64,000 nt of DNA from Flavobacteriaceae bacterium (GCA_029248885.1 JAQWIL010000005.1:124001-188000); one strand, 5' to 3'; positions 1 to 8,020 are shown, counted from the stretch's first letter. Program-made: numbers and translations. Notes: generated from the sequence alone by a model not told the origin.

Positions 1-15
1 ATTTGGGGCACGCCT

Positions 16-399
16 CTACTCTATCACTTCACCTTCCCACTCCAAAATACCTCCTAGTAAATTATAGGCTTCGGCAAAGCCCAAGTCGCGCATCAATTGT
101 ACGGCTTGCGCGCTCCTCGCCCCCGAACGACAATATACATAGTACGATTTGTTCTTGTCCAGGCTGTTGATTTCGTCGATAAAACCAGGACCCATTCGCA
201 GGTCGATGTTTTTTGCGTTGGGAATGTATCCGCTTTCAAATTCTTCTTCTGTGCGTACATCCAACACAACTGATTCGGGTTGATCGATTAAGGCCTGAGC
301 CCATTCATTTTGTGATAGATCTGACATGCTATTTTGTTTGGGCCCAAGATACATACAGCCCGTTAATAATAAAACAATAAACAAATAGTTTTTCCACAT
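16..399 (-). CDS. Rhodanese-like domain lipoprotein
   Basis: A 127-residue single-domain rhodanese. The N-terminus is a hydrophobic signal ending in LLLTGC, so Cys15 looks like a lipobox cysteine and the protein is probably lipid-anchored in the envelope. The rhodanese fold is recognisable from LDVRTEEEFESGYIPNA (about residues 46-62) and the active-site loop YCRSGARSAQA with the persulfide-forming Cys90. Family knowledge: such proteins move sulfane sulfur or act as redox/sulfur carriers; the substrate cannot be read from the sequence. It stands alone and diverges from the marR gene. The family call is firm, the physiological role open. Confidence 0.9.
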   Translation of the reverse strand: MWKNYLFIVLLLTGCMYLGPKQNSMSDLSQNEWAQALIDQPESVVLDVRTEEEFESGYIPNAKNIDLRMGPGFIDEINSLDKNKSYYVYCRSGARSAQAVQLMRDLGFAEAYNLLGGILEWEGEVIE

Positions 400-442
400 C
401 CATTAAATGTATAAAAAATTTTAGTGAATTAAAAATTAGTAC

Positions 443-476
443 TATATTTGTATATACAACAATTGTAAATACAATT
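443..476 (+). promoter_or_regulatory. marR promoter -7 box with two palindromic operator candidates
   Basis: TATATTTG at 443-450 matches the Bacteroidetes -7 consensus TAnnTTTG; no good -33 TTG is visible. It overlaps a perfect 12-bp palindrome TTGTATATACAA (448-459), followed by AATTGTAAATACAATT (461-476, arms AATTGTA/TACAATT). Both contain TTGTA-N2-TACAA and their centres lie 15 bp apart. The placement over the -7 box and the presumed start of transcription is what an autorepressing MarR dimer would need. The promoter is seen directly; the operator role is inference. Confidence 0.6.
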
Positions 477-480
477 CAAT

Positions 481-900
481 ATGTTAGCAAGATCATTAGT
501 CATTCAGAGTATGCGTTTAGGCCAATTTATGAGTGATGAAATCAGTTGTGCTTTACACCCTTATGGGTTGAGTATTCAGCAGTTTAATGTATTGCGAATT
601 TTACGGGGATGTCAGGAAAAACCAGCATCACTGCAATACATCACCTCTCGAATGATTCACAAAACGAGTAATACAACGCGGATTGTGGATCGATTATTGG
701 AGAAAAAACTGGTCGATCGGAAGCCCTGTGCTGAAAACCGAAGGATGGTTGAAATCAACATCACCGAAGCGGGGCTTAAACTCCTGAACAGCATTGATCC
801 TGTGATTGATAAAAAAGAAAATGAAGTCGCAAGCAGACTGTCCGAAAAAGAATTGACAACCCTGTTAGACAACTATAAAAAACTATTCGTTACACTTTAA
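481..900 (+). CDS. MarR family transcriptional regulator
   Basis: A 139-residue winged-helix protein with the MarR layout: a dimerising N-terminal helix, a helix-turn-helix around residues 55-78 (PASLQYITSRMIHKTSNTTR), the wing near KKLVDRKPCAENRRMVEINIT (about 75-96) and a C-terminal dimerisation helix. MarR proteins are usually local repressors released by a ligand or by oxidation. It lies 15 bp upstream of a yceI gene and 26 bp downstream of the boundary sequences containing two palindromes, so it probably represses itself and the yceI/CDGSH genes. Its inducer is unknown. A Cys near position 81 could be redox-sensitive, which is speculation. Confidence 0.9.
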   Translation: MLARSLVIQSMRLGQFMSDEISCALHPYGLSIQQFNVLRILRGCQEKPASLQYITSRMIHKTSNTTRIVDRLLEKKLVDRKPCAENRRMVEINITEAGLKLLNSIDPVIDKKENEVASRLSEKELTTLLDNYKKLFVTL

Positions 901-915
901 TCTAAATTCTATATT

Positions 916-1473
916 ATGAAAATCAAATCCTATTTTTTACTTACGTTATTGCTAATGACGACTGTCGCATTTGGCAGTATTAAGCCGATTCCCATTACCG
1001 CTGCCACGATTGAGTGGAAGGCCTATAAAATTGCCTATGAGCGTTGGGGTACAATTGAACTGGAAAGTGGTGAGCTCGATTTTGAAGAAGGCACACTGAC
1101 AGGAGGAAACTTTGTGGTAGACATGACGAGCATACAAGTGACCAGCCTTGAGGGGAAAAAGAAAGCGAACTTGGAAAAACACCTTCGCTCTGCTGATTTC
1201 TTTGGCGTAGATCAATTTGCAAGTGCCACCATGGTGATCACTGCAGTCGAACAAACTGCTGATGGATATTCGGTAACTGGAGATTTTACAATCAAAGGGC
1301 AAACCCATCCCGTGATTTTTCCCATGACTGTTGATGGCAATACAGCTACAGCCAAAGTCAAAATCGATCGCTCCAAATACAATGTTCGATATGGTTCTGA
1401 CAGTTTTTTTGACAACCTCGGAGACCGTGTCATCTACAATGAGTTTGACCTCAATGTTACATTAACATTTTAA
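916..1473 (+). CDS. YceI family periplasmic protein
   Basis: A 185-residue secreted protein of the YceI lipocalin-like family. It has a signal peptide (about residues 1-20, ending VAFG), then the YceI core: conversion of an ITAATIEWKAYKI strand, the LEGKKKANLEKHLRSADFF segment typical of the family, GDFTIKGQTHPVIFP and a terminal RVIYNEFDLNVTLTF strand. Family members form a beta-barrel that binds polyisoprenoid or fatty amide ligands, and often appear in stress or quinone-linked contexts. It is 15 bp downstream of marR and 12 bp upstream of the mini-CDGSH gene, implying one transcript. Confidence 0.92.
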   Translation: MKIKSYFLLTLLLMTTVAFGSIKPIPITAATIEWKAYKIAYERWGTIELESGELDFEEGTLTGGNFVVDMTSIQVTSLEGKKKANLEKHLRSADFFGVDQFASATMVITAVEQTADGYSVTGDFTIKGQTHPVIFPMTVDGNTATAKVKIDRSKYNVRYGSDSFFDNLGDRVIYNEFDLNVTLTF

Positions 1474-1485
1474 AAATTGAAAGCT

Positions 1486-1569
1486 ATGAAAATCGATCGT
1501 CCAAAATGCGGATGTGGAAACACACAAAACCCCAACGGGTATTGTGATGGATCGCACAACAATAAATAA
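1486..1569 (+). CDS. Mini CDGSH iron-sulfur protein (27 aa)
   Basis: A 27-codon ORF starting 12 bp after yceI. The whole protein is essentially a CDGSH cluster-binding motif: Cys8, Cys10, then Cys20-Asp-Gly-Ser-His24, in the sequence PKCGCGNTQNPNGYCDGSH. These three Cys plus one His are the ligands of the [2Fe-2S] cluster in mitoNEET-type proteins. Spacing between Cys10 and Cys20 is one residue longer than the common form and the usual Pro is Gly. Normal CDGSH proteins are larger because beta-strands complete the dimer, so this would be a minimal version. It shares the marR-yceI operon. Function is not known; electron or cluster transfer is a guess. Confidence 0.7.
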   Translation: MKIDRPKCGCGNTQNPNGYCDGSHNNK

Positions 1570-1582
1570 TTTTTCATTTGAG

Positions 1583-1613
1583 TTGTCTAGTTGATACTTG
1601 ATTTATATATTTG
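1583..1613 (+). promoter_or_regulatory. trp operon promoter
   Basis: TTG at 1583-1585, a 20-bp spacer and TATATTTG at 1606-1613 fit the Bacteroidetes -33/-7 promoter (TTG, 17-23 bp, TAnnTTTG). Transcription would start a few bases after 1613, about 1617-1621, so the trp leader-peptide ATG at 1622 would lie at or almost at the 5' end of the mRNA. The match is read from sequence; the start site is inference. Confidence 0.7.
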
Positions 1614-1621
1614 ACTCGTAA

Positions 1622-1669
1622 ATGAAAAATATCAATACTTGGTGGTCTGCTTGTTACGCACAGTCGTGA
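1622..1669 (+). CDS. trpL: Trp leader peptide (attenuator peptide)
   Basis: A 15-residue ORF reading MKNINTWWSACYAQS with tandem Trp codons at 1640-1645 and a TGA stop at 1667-1669. It sits between the trp promoter and an intrinsic terminator just upstream of trpE, where a translated regulatory peptide is expected. Its Trp codons lie in the 5' arm of a hairpin (1641-1648 with 1669-1677), and its stop codon lies in the segment that also forms the antiterminator. Stalling at Trp codons when charged tRNA-Trp is scarce would favour read-through. No ribosome-binding site is visible. Confidence 0.85.
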   Translation: MKNINTWWSACYAQS

Positions 1670-1712
1670 GACACACCTCGTATATACATACCAAAGGGCT
1701 TGTCATCACGAC
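1663..1712 (+). promoter_or_regulatory. trp antiterminator hairpin (regions 2:3)
   Basis: GTCGTGAGACA (1663-1673) pairs with TGTC-a-TCACGAC (1701-1712), 11 base pairs with a single bulged A at 1705. The 5' arm overlaps the 3' arm of the pause hairpin (1641-1648 with 1669-1677), and the 3' arm overlaps both arms of the terminator, so the three structures are mutually exclusive in the usual 1:2, 2:3, 3:4 manner. Confidence 0.75.
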
Positions 1713-1727
1713 AGGCCTTTTTTTATT
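1693..1727 (+). terminator. trp attenuator terminator
   Basis: AAAGGGCTTGTC (1693-1704), loop ATCAC, GACAGGCCTTTT (1710-1721): a 12-bp stem including two G-U pairs, running into a T tract through 1724. It ends about 10 nt before the trpE start codon, so it can only serve to control entry into the operon. It is mutually exclusive with the antiterminator at 1663-1712. Confidence 0.85.
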
Positions 1728-1736
1728 GTGAAACCT

Positions 1737-3134
1737 ATGAAGTACGCACTACAGACACATCATCGCAAATTGCTCGTAGATACCATGACGCCTGTCAATA
1801 TGTATTTGAAAATCAGAGACAATTTCCCAAATAGTATTCTTTTGGAAAGCTCGGATTATGGGGTCAACGACAATAGTGTGGCCTATATCTGTTTTAATCC
1901 CATTGCGGATATCAAGCTCCAAAATCAGATGTTGTCCATGCGCTATCCCGATGGGAAATCCAAACAAATCCAACTGACAGATAACGAACGTGTGGCCAAG
2001 TATTGCAGTGATTTTGCCAAGCAGTTTTCAGGAAATTTTAAATCTGAGAGATTTGTATCCAACGGCTTGTTTGGCTTTACCTCCTATGATGCTGTCCAGC
2101 ATTTTGAAGACATTCAGTTTTCGGAAAAAGAGGAAGATGTTCATATTCCGCAATTGTATTATGCGCTTTTCCAAAACGTTATTGCAATCAATGTTTTTAA
2201 CAATGAGGCACATCTCTACGCGCATTGCTTTGATGCGGATAGCAATCTAGATGAGGTTGTTGCCGTTTTACAAGCACCAAATCCCACAACGCATTCTTTT
2301 TCACGCCAAGGAGAACCCCATTCCAATTTGACAGATGATGAGTTTGTCGAGCTTGTCAAAAAGGGAATTCATCATTGTTATCGTGGCGATGTATTTCAAA
2401 TTGTATTGTCAAGACGCTTTTCCCAACCATTTGTTGGGGACGACTTCACCCTATATCGTGTTCTTCGGTCGGTCAACCCGTCCCCCTATTTATTTTATTT
2501 TGATTTTGGGGAGTACCAAATTTTTGGCAGTTCACCCGAAGCACAATTGGTTGTTAAGGATGGAAAAGCAGAGATTCACCCAATTGCGGGTACCTTTCGC
2601 AGAACGGGCAATGACAAACAGGATGCCGAGCGTGCCAAGGAACTCGCAAAAGACCAAAAAGAAAATAGCGAGCATGTGATGCTCGTCGATTTGGCAAGAA
2701 ACGACCTCAGTCGAAACGGCAATCGTGTACAGGTCGAAAAAAACAGAGAGATTCAATTCTATTCTCACGTTATTCATCTTGTATCAAAGGTTACGGCCAT
2801 GAAAAAAGAAAACCGAGACACCATGGAAATTGTCGCTGACACCTTCCCTGCTGGAACGCTGAGCGGGGCCCCCAAGCATCGGGCGATGCAACTCATCGAC
2901 GAATACGAAAATCGAAGTCGTGCTTTTTATGGAGGTGCAATCGGATTTATGGACTTTGACGGCAATTACAATCATGCCATTATCATTCGCTCTTTTTTGA
3001 GCAAAAACAATGTCTTGCACTATCAAGCTGGTGCTGGGGTGGTGTCGGAGTCCAAACCTGAAAACGAATTACAAGAGGTCTATAACAAATTGGGAGCCCT
3101 CAACAAAGCCCTTGAAGAAGCTGAAAAACTATAA
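1737..3134 (+). CDS. trpE: Anthranilate synthase component I
   Basis: Converts chorismate plus ammonia (supplied by TrpG) to anthranilate, the first step of tryptophan synthesis. The protein has the N-terminal regulatory domain with the LLES signature (about residues 36-39) associated with Trp feedback binding, and the C-terminal chorismate-binding domain with the typical HCYRGDVFQIVLSRRF, PSPYLFYF, GSSPE, IAGTFRRTG, EHVMLVDLARND and GALSGAPK-like (AGTLSGAPKHRAM) motifs. I chose ATG 1737 over the in-frame GTG at 1728 because MKYALQTHH matches the usual flavobacterial start and the GTG abuts the terminator T tract. First gene of the attenuated operon; trpG follows after 2 bp. Confidence 0.96.
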   Translation: MKYALQTHHRKLLVDTMTPVNMYLKIRDNFPNSILLESSDYGVNDNSVAYICFNPIADIKLQNQMLSMRYPDGKSKQIQLTDNERVAKYCSDFAKQFSGNFKSERFVSNGLFGFTSYDAVQHFEDIQFSEKEEDVHIPQLYYALFQNVIAINVFNNEAHLYAHCFDADSNLDEVVAVLQAPNPTTHSFSRQGEPHSNLTDDEFVELVKKGIHHCYRGDVFQIVLSRRFSQPFVGDDFTLYRVLRSVNPSPYLFYFDFGEYQIFGSSPEAQLVVKDGKAEIHPIAGTFRRTGNDKQDAERAKELAKDQKENSEHVMLVDLARNDLSRNGNRVQVEKNREIQFYSHVIHLVSKVTAMKKENRDTMEIVADTFPAGTLSGAPKHRAMQLIDEYENRSRAFYGGAIGFMDFDGNYNHAIIIRSFLSKNNVLHYQAGAGVVSESKPENELQEVYNKLGALNKALEEAEKL

Positions 3135-3136
3135 CT

Positions 3137-3697
3137 ATGCACATACTTGTCATTGATAATTACGATTCCTTTACCTATAATTTGGTTCATTATCTCGAAG
3201 AGCTCGATTGTGTGGTAACCGTAAAGCGAAACGACCAACTCACCATCGAAGAGGTCGCAGATTATGATAAAATCGTATTGTCTCCTGGTCCTGGTATTCC
3301 AGACGAAGCGGGGCTGTTAAAACCCATCATTGATGCTTATGCCAAAACCAAACCCATATTGGGAGTCTGTTTGGGGCATCAAGCTATCGGCGAGGTTTTT
3401 GGCGGATCCCTGACCAACCTCGACAAAGTTTATCATGGCGTAGCAACCCCCATTCAAGTTCTTGTCGATGACCCACTTTTTGCGGGCTTGGGCAAGCAAT
3501 TTGAAGTTGGGCGTTATCACTCTTGGGTGGTCGAAAAGCCCTTACCTGATGAGCTTGTCCTTTTGGCAGAGGAAGACCATGGGCAAGTGATGGCAATGAA
3601 ACATAAGGTGTACGACATTTATGGCGTTCAATTTCATCCTGAGTCCATTTTAAGCCCTGAAGGAAAGCAATTGTTGAACAACTGGTTAAAGATGTAA
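3137..3697 (+). CDS. trpG: Anthranilate synthase component II (glutamine amidotransferase)
   Basis: A 186-residue class I glutamine amidotransferase that hydrolyses glutamine and channels ammonia to TrpE. The catalytic triad is visible: Cys78 in GVCLGHQAIG, His167 and Glu169 in VQFHPES; the oxyanion motif SPGPG lies at about 49-53. It could also serve p-aminobenzoate synthase (PabA), as many bacteria share one subunit, but its position between trpE and trpD makes TrpG the main role. Gene spacing is 2 bp to trpE and 1 bp to trpD, suggesting translational coupling. Confidence 0.95.
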   Translation: MHILVIDNYDSFTYNLVHYLEELDCVVTVKRNDQLTIEEVADYDKIVLSPGPGIPDEAGLLKPIIDAYAKTKPILGVCLGHQAIGEVFGGSLTNLDKVYHGVATPIQVLVDDPLFAGLGKQFEVGRYHSWVVEKPLPDELVLLAEEDHGQVMAMKHKVYDIYGVQFHPESILSPEGKQLLNNWLKM

Positions 3698-3698
3698 A

Positions 3699-4694
3699 AT
3701 GAAAGCGATATTAGAAAAACGAATCCAGAACCAAAGTTTGACAAAAGACGAGGCCAAGACCACCTTACTTGAAATTGGCCAAGGCAAATGCAATTCGCAT
3801 CAAGTAGCAGCATTTTTAACCACCTATATGATGCTCCCGATTACGGTCGATGAGCTTTCTGGTTTTCGTGCTGCTCTCCTAGATCTTTGTATTGCCATTG
3901 ACTTGTCGGACTATGACCCCATCGACCTATGTGGCACTGGCGGAGACGGGAAAGACACCTTTAATATCTCCACGCTTGCCTCTTTTGTAACGGCTGGTGC
4001 TGGAGTCGCTGTGGCAAAACACGGAAACTATGGTGTTTCTTCTTCCTGTGGATCGAGTAATGTGATGGAACACTTGGGTATTCGATTTTCGAATGAACAA
4101 GACTTTTTGCAACACTGCATCGAAAAGGCAGGAATTTGTGTTCTTCATGCTCCTTTATTTCACCCCGCAATGAAACATGTTGCCCCCATTCGACGTGATC
4201 TCGGACTGAAAACCTTTTTTAATATGCTCGGGCCTCTTGTAAATCCGTCTAAACCCAACAAACAAATGGTGGGCGTATTTAACCTTGAACTCCAACGAAT
4301 TTATCGCTATGTCTTGGAAGAGACCAACCAACAATACAGTGTACTCCATGCCTTAGACGGTTATGATGAAATCTCCCTCACAGGAGACACAAAAGTGGTA
4401 TCTAACAGTGGAACAGCCACGATCAACGCGGCCAGTTTTGGCTTGGAAAAACTAGAACCTTTACAAATCGGGGGTGGTGACTCGATAGATGCTGCTGCTG
4501 CTATTTTTATGGGTGTGCTAGAAGGCAAAAGCACAGAAGCGCAAAAACAAGTGGTTTGCGCCAACGCTGGTATTGCCATCGCCACTGCCAAAGCTTGTAG
4601 TAGTCAAGAGGGCTATGCCCATGCCGTAGAATCAATCGAATCGGGCAAAGCACTGCAAGCACTGCAAACCCTTCAACAACTCAGTGCAAAATGA
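3699..4694 (+). CDS. trpD: Anthranilate phosphoribosyltransferase
   Basis: Transfers phosphoribose from PRPP to anthranilate. A 331-residue protein of normal length with the glycine-rich PRPP loop GTGGDG (79-84), NIST (89-92), KHGN (107-110) and the SSSCGSSNVMEHLG region that binds substrate. No fusion to trpG is present. Its stop overlaps the trpC start by 4 bp (ATGA), typical for a tightly coupled operon. Confidence 0.96.
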   Translation: MKAILEKRIQNQSLTKDEAKTTLLEIGQGKCNSHQVAAFLTTYMMLPITVDELSGFRAALLDLCIAIDLSDYDPIDLCGTGGDGKDTFNISTLASFVTAGAGVAVAKHGNYGVSSSCGSSNVMEHLGIRFSNEQDFLQHCIEKAGICVLHAPLFHPAMKHVAPIRRDLGLKTFFNMLGPLVNPSKPNKQMVGVFNLELQRIYRYVLEETNQQYSVLHALDGYDEISLTGDTKVVSNSGTATINAASFGLEKLEPLQIGGGDSIDAAAAIFMGVLEGKSTEAQKQVVCANAGIAIATAKACSSQEGYAHAVESIESGKALQALQTLQQLSAK

Positions 4695-5473
4695 ACATCC
4701 TTCAACAGATTGTAAACGACATTCAAAAGGACTTGGTGCTTAAAAAGAAAATTGTTCCTATTGACCGTCTTGAGTCTAGTCCGCTATTTGAACGGCAGAC
4801 CAATTCTCTCCGTCAACGTATCGTCGAAACCCAAGGTATCATCGCAGAACACAAACGTCGATCCCCCTCGAAGCCAAACATCAATTTTGGTCTTCGCCTG
4901 ACGGATGTCGCACAGGGCTATGCGTCGGCAGGTGTGGCAGGAATGTCCGTGCTGACCAATAACCAGTACTTTGGTGGTTCGCTCGAAGACTTACTCCTCG
5001 CACGACAGGCCTGTTCACTTCCCCTGTTGCGAAAAGAATTTATGGTCGATGAATACCAAGTTTTGGAAGCCAAGGCCAATGGAGCGGATGCGATTTTGCT
5101 GATCGCAGCTTGTTTGCAAAGACACGATATTCAAACTCTTTCAGCACTTGCACAACAGCTCGGCATGGAGGTCTTATTGGAGATTCACAATGCAGATGAA
5201 TTGGAAAAGTCCATCATGCCATCTATCGATATGATCGGCGTAAACAACAGAGACCTCACGAGCTTTCGTGTCAGTCTGGAAACAAGTAAATCCTTGGTCG
5301 ATCAAATCCCTACCGAATTCGTCAAATTGTCGGAGAGTGGACTCTCCTCACCAGAAAGTGTTCTCGAACTGCGAGACTGTGGATACCAAGGGTTTTTGAT
5401 GGGGGAACACTTTATGAAAACAGCTGACCCTGGGGTATCGGCTAAAAACTTTATCAAATCACTCGCCAAATGA
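4691..5473 (+). CDS. trpC: Indole-3-glycerol phosphate synthase
   Basis: Closes the indole ring from CdRP (fourth pathway step). A 260-residue TIM barrel with the family's catalytic residues: Glu53 and Lys55 in AEHKRRSPSK, the Lys of LLRKEFMVDEYQV (about 115), the Glu of LLEIHNADEL (about 163) and IGVNNRDL near 180. The C-terminal phosphate site appears as SESGLSSPESV and GFLMGEHFM. It overlaps both trpD and trpF by 4 bp. Confidence 0.95.
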   Translation: MNILQQIVNDIQKDLVLKKKIVPIDRLESSPLFERQTNSLRQRIVETQGIIAEHKRRSPSKPNINFGLRLTDVAQGYASAGVAGMSVLTNNQYFGGSLEDLLLARQACSLPLLRKEFMVDEYQVLEAKANGADAILLIAACLQRHDIQTLSALAQQLGMEVLLEIHNADELEKSIMPSIDMIGVNNRDLTSFRVSLETSKSLVDQIPTEFVKLSESGLSSPESVLELRDCGYQGFLMGEHFMKTADPGVSAKNFIKSLAK

Positions 5474-6081
5474 AACTCAAAGTTTGTGGCATGCGGGAAA
5501 CCAAAAATATAACGGCTTTGGCGAGTCTCCAGCCCGATTATATGGGTTTTATCTTTTGGGAACCCTCCAAACGATATTGTGCAACGATTCCGTCTGATAT
5601 TCCCAAAGCGATCAAAAAAGTAGGGGTCTTTGTAAACGAAACAACAGAGCAGATCAAAAGAAAAGTTAAATTATTTGGACTTGATGCCGTTCAACTCCAT
5701 GGTGACGAAAGCCCGAAACAATGCGCTGCCTTGTTGGGCTTAGGTGAAGTGATTAAGGCCTTTCGGATTGGCCCTGATTTTGATTTTAACATCCTTGCCC
5801 CCTATCAAGACCATTGCACCTATTTTTTGTTTGACACCCAAGGTCCTCTCCCTGGAGGGAATGGTACCGCATTTGACTGGGAACTCCTGATGGGCTACTC
5901 CTTAGATACGCCTTTCTTTCTCAGCGGAGGCATCGGTCTAGGTCATGTGGATGCAATTGCCGAAATTCGCAAACGCAATCTACCAATTTATGCATTGGAC
6001 ATCAACAGCCAATTTGAAAGTGAACCAGGAGTAAAAAAAATTGAAGAGATTAAAGAATTTAAACGACGTGTACAGCTATGA
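5470..6081 (+). CDS. trpF: Phosphoribosylanthranilate isomerase
   Basis: Catalyses the Amadori rearrangement of PRA to CdRP, the third pathway step. A 203-residue TIM barrel with the catalytic Cys6 in LKVCGMRE, VQLHGDESP, LFDTQG-PLPGGNGTAFDW and the catalytic Asp in YALDINSQFESEPGVKK. It is a separate gene rather than a trpCF fusion. It overlaps trpC and trpB by 4 bp on each side. Confidence 0.95.
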   Translation: MKLKVCGMRETKNITALASLQPDYMGFIFWEPSKRYCATIPSDIPKAIKKVGVFVNETTEQIKRKVKLFGLDAVQLHGDESPKQCAALLGLGEVIKAFRIGPDFDFNILAPYQDHCTYFLFDTQGPLPGGNGTAFDWELLMGYSLDTPFFLSGGIGLGHVDAIAEIRKRNLPIYALDINSQFESEPGVKKIEEIKEFKRRVQL

Positions 6082-7259
6082 GTTATCATGTGAATGAAAA
6101 AGGGTATTATGGAGATTTTGGCGGGGCATACATTCCCGAAATGCTCTATCCCAATGTAGAGGAATTGAGACAAAATTATTTAGAAATTACAGCACAAGCG
6201 GATTTCAAATCTGAATTTGACCAGCTTCTCCGCGACTATGTCGGTCGGCCAACGCCCCTCTATTATGCCTCTCGACTATCGGAAAAATACAACACCAAAA
6301 TCTATCTCAAGCGAGAAGACCTTTGTCATACGGGAGCACATAAAATCAACAATACCATCGGTCAAATCTTGGTTGCAAAACGATTGGGAAAAAATCGCAT
6401 TATTGCCGAGACTGGTGCGGGTCAGCATGGTGTCGCCACAGCCACTGTTTGTGCGCTGATGGGAATTGAATGTGTGGTGTTTATGGGCGAATTGGACATC
6501 AAACGTCAAGCACCAAATGTGGCACGTATGAAAATGCTCGGGGCAGAAGTCCGCGCTGCACAATCGGGGAGTAAGACACTCAAGGATGCAACCAACGAAG
6601 CGATTCGCGATTGGATCAACAACCCTGTGAACACACACTATATCATCGGTTCTGTGGTGGGGCCGCACCCCTATCCCGATATGGTTGCGCGTTTTCAAGC
6701 TGTTATTAGTGAAGAATGTAAAGCCCAGCTTTTAGAAGTCGAAGGTCGTGACTATCCCGATCATGTGGTCGCTTGTGTTGGGGGTGGTAGCAATGCTGCT
6801 GGCTTATACTACCATTACCTCGATGACAAACGCGTGAATATAATCGCTGTTGAAGCAGCTGGTAAAGGAATCGACACTGGCGAAAGTGCAGCCACATCAG
6901 CCCTTGGAAAAGAAGGAATCATTCACGGGAGTAAAACCCTACTGATGCAAACCGAAGATGGGCAGATTACTGAACCCTACTCCATTTCCGCTGGACTCGA
7001 TTATCCAGGTGTTGGTCCCATGCATGCGCATCTGTTTCGATCCAAACGTGCGGAGTTTATCTCGATTCCCGATCAAGAAGCGATGGATTGGGGACTCACC
7101 CTATCCCAAACTGAGGGAATTATCCCTGCGATTGAAACCGCACATGCCTTTGCCGTTTTAGATGAAAGAGCCTTTAAACCCGATGAGATCGTATTGTTTA
7201 ATTGCTCGGGGCGAGGTGACAAAGATCTGGATACCTATATTGATTATTTTAAATTGTAA
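6078..7259 (+). CDS. trpB: Tryptophan synthase beta subunit
   Basis: PLP enzyme that joins indole and serine to give tryptophan. The 393-residue protein starts with YYGDFGGAYIPEML and carries the PLP lysine Lys89 in HTGAHKINNT, the substrate loop ETGAGQHG, the phosphate-binding CVGGGSNAAG and SAGLDYPGVGP. It is of the standard TrpB1 type, which works with TrpA. Stop and trpA start overlap by one base. Confidence 0.97.
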   Translation: MSYHVNEKGYYGDFGGAYIPEMLYPNVEELRQNYLEITAQADFKSEFDQLLRDYVGRPTPLYYASRLSEKYNTKIYLKREDLCHTGAHKINNTIGQILVAKRLGKNRIIAETGAGQHGVATATVCALMGIECVVFMGELDIKRQAPNVARMKMLGAEVRAAQSGSKTLKDATNEAIRDWINNPVNTHYIIGSVVGPHPYPDMVARFQAVISEECKAQLLEVEGRDYPDHVVACVGGGSNAAGLYYHYLDDKRVNIIAVEAAGKGIDTGESAATSALGKEGIIHGSKTLLMQTEDGQITEPYSISAGLDYPGVGPMHAHLFRSKRAEFISIPDQEAMDWGLTLSQTEGIIPAIETAHAFAVLDERAFKPDEIVLFNCSGRGDKDLDTYIDYFKL

Positions 7260-8020
7260 TGAATCGAATCAACAAAACGCTAAACCAAGACAAAAAACTT
7301 TTGTCCATCTACTTCACAGCGGGCTTTCCCGAACTCGAAGACACCGTTCCCATTTTGGAGCAACTCCAAGAGGCAGGAGTGGACATGATCGAATTGGGAC
7401 TCCCCTTTTCCGATCCGCTTGCCGATGGACCAACCATACAGGAAAGTTCCACACAAGCCCTGCGCAATGGGATGACCACCGATAAACTCTTTTCCCAACT
7501 CGAAGGCATTCGCAATCGCATTCATGTTCCTTTGATTGTAATGGGCTACTACAACCCCATGATGCAATATGGCGTTGAGCGCTTTTGCAAACGCTGTCAA
7601 CAGGTGGGTATCGACGGGCTTATCATCCCAGATCTACCCGCTGATGTCTTTCAGGAGCAACACCAAAAACTTTTTCAACAATATGGGCTACTCAATATGT
7701 TTTTGATTACCCCCCAAACTCCGGACCAACGTATTCGCTATATCGACGATCTGTCTGAGGGCTTTATCTATATGGTGAGTAGTGCAGCAACCACTGGCGC
7801 ACAAGGTAGTTTTGGAGATACCCAACAGCACTATTTTCAACGAATCGCCGATATGAAACTCCAATCCAAACTCCTTGTCGGATTTGGAATCAGCAATGCA
7901 GAAACCTATCAAGCGGCTGTAGCCCATAGCCAAGGCGCCATTATTGGATCGGCCTTTATCAAGCACCTGGAAGCAAATGGCAACCAAAGTGTGCATGAGT
8001 TTGTCAAGACCATTCGATAG
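7259..8020 (+). CDS. trpA: Tryptophan synthase alpha subunit
   Basis: Cleaves indole-3-glycerol phosphate and passes indole to TrpB. The 253-residue TIM barrel shows the catalytic Glu45 and Asp56 in DMIELGLPFSDPLADGP, MGYYNPM, a GLIIPDLP segment and the phosphate-binding GFGISNAE. Last gene of the trp operon; followed by a hairpin-rich spacer and a convergent gene. Confidence 0.96.
   Translation: MNRINKTLNQDKKLLSIYFTAGFPELEDTVPILEQLQEAGVDMIELGLPFSDPLADGPTIQESSTQALRNGMTTDKLFSQLEGIRNRIHVPLIVMGYYNPMMQYGVERFCKRCQQVGIDGLIIPDLPADVFQEQHQKLFQQYGLLNMFLITPQTPDQRIRYIDDLSEGFIYMVSSAATTGAQGSFGDTQQHYFQRIADMKLQSKLLVGFGISNAETYQAAVAHSQGAIIGSAFIKHLEANGNQSVHEFVKTIR

Noticed and set aside
952-1308. Antisense ORF across yceI (118 codons)
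   Set aside because: It lies wholly opposite a well-recognised yceI gene and resembles no family.
1728-1736. GTG start for trpE
   Set aside because: It directly abuts the attenuator T tract and adds only three residues not typical of the family; ATG 1737 fits better.
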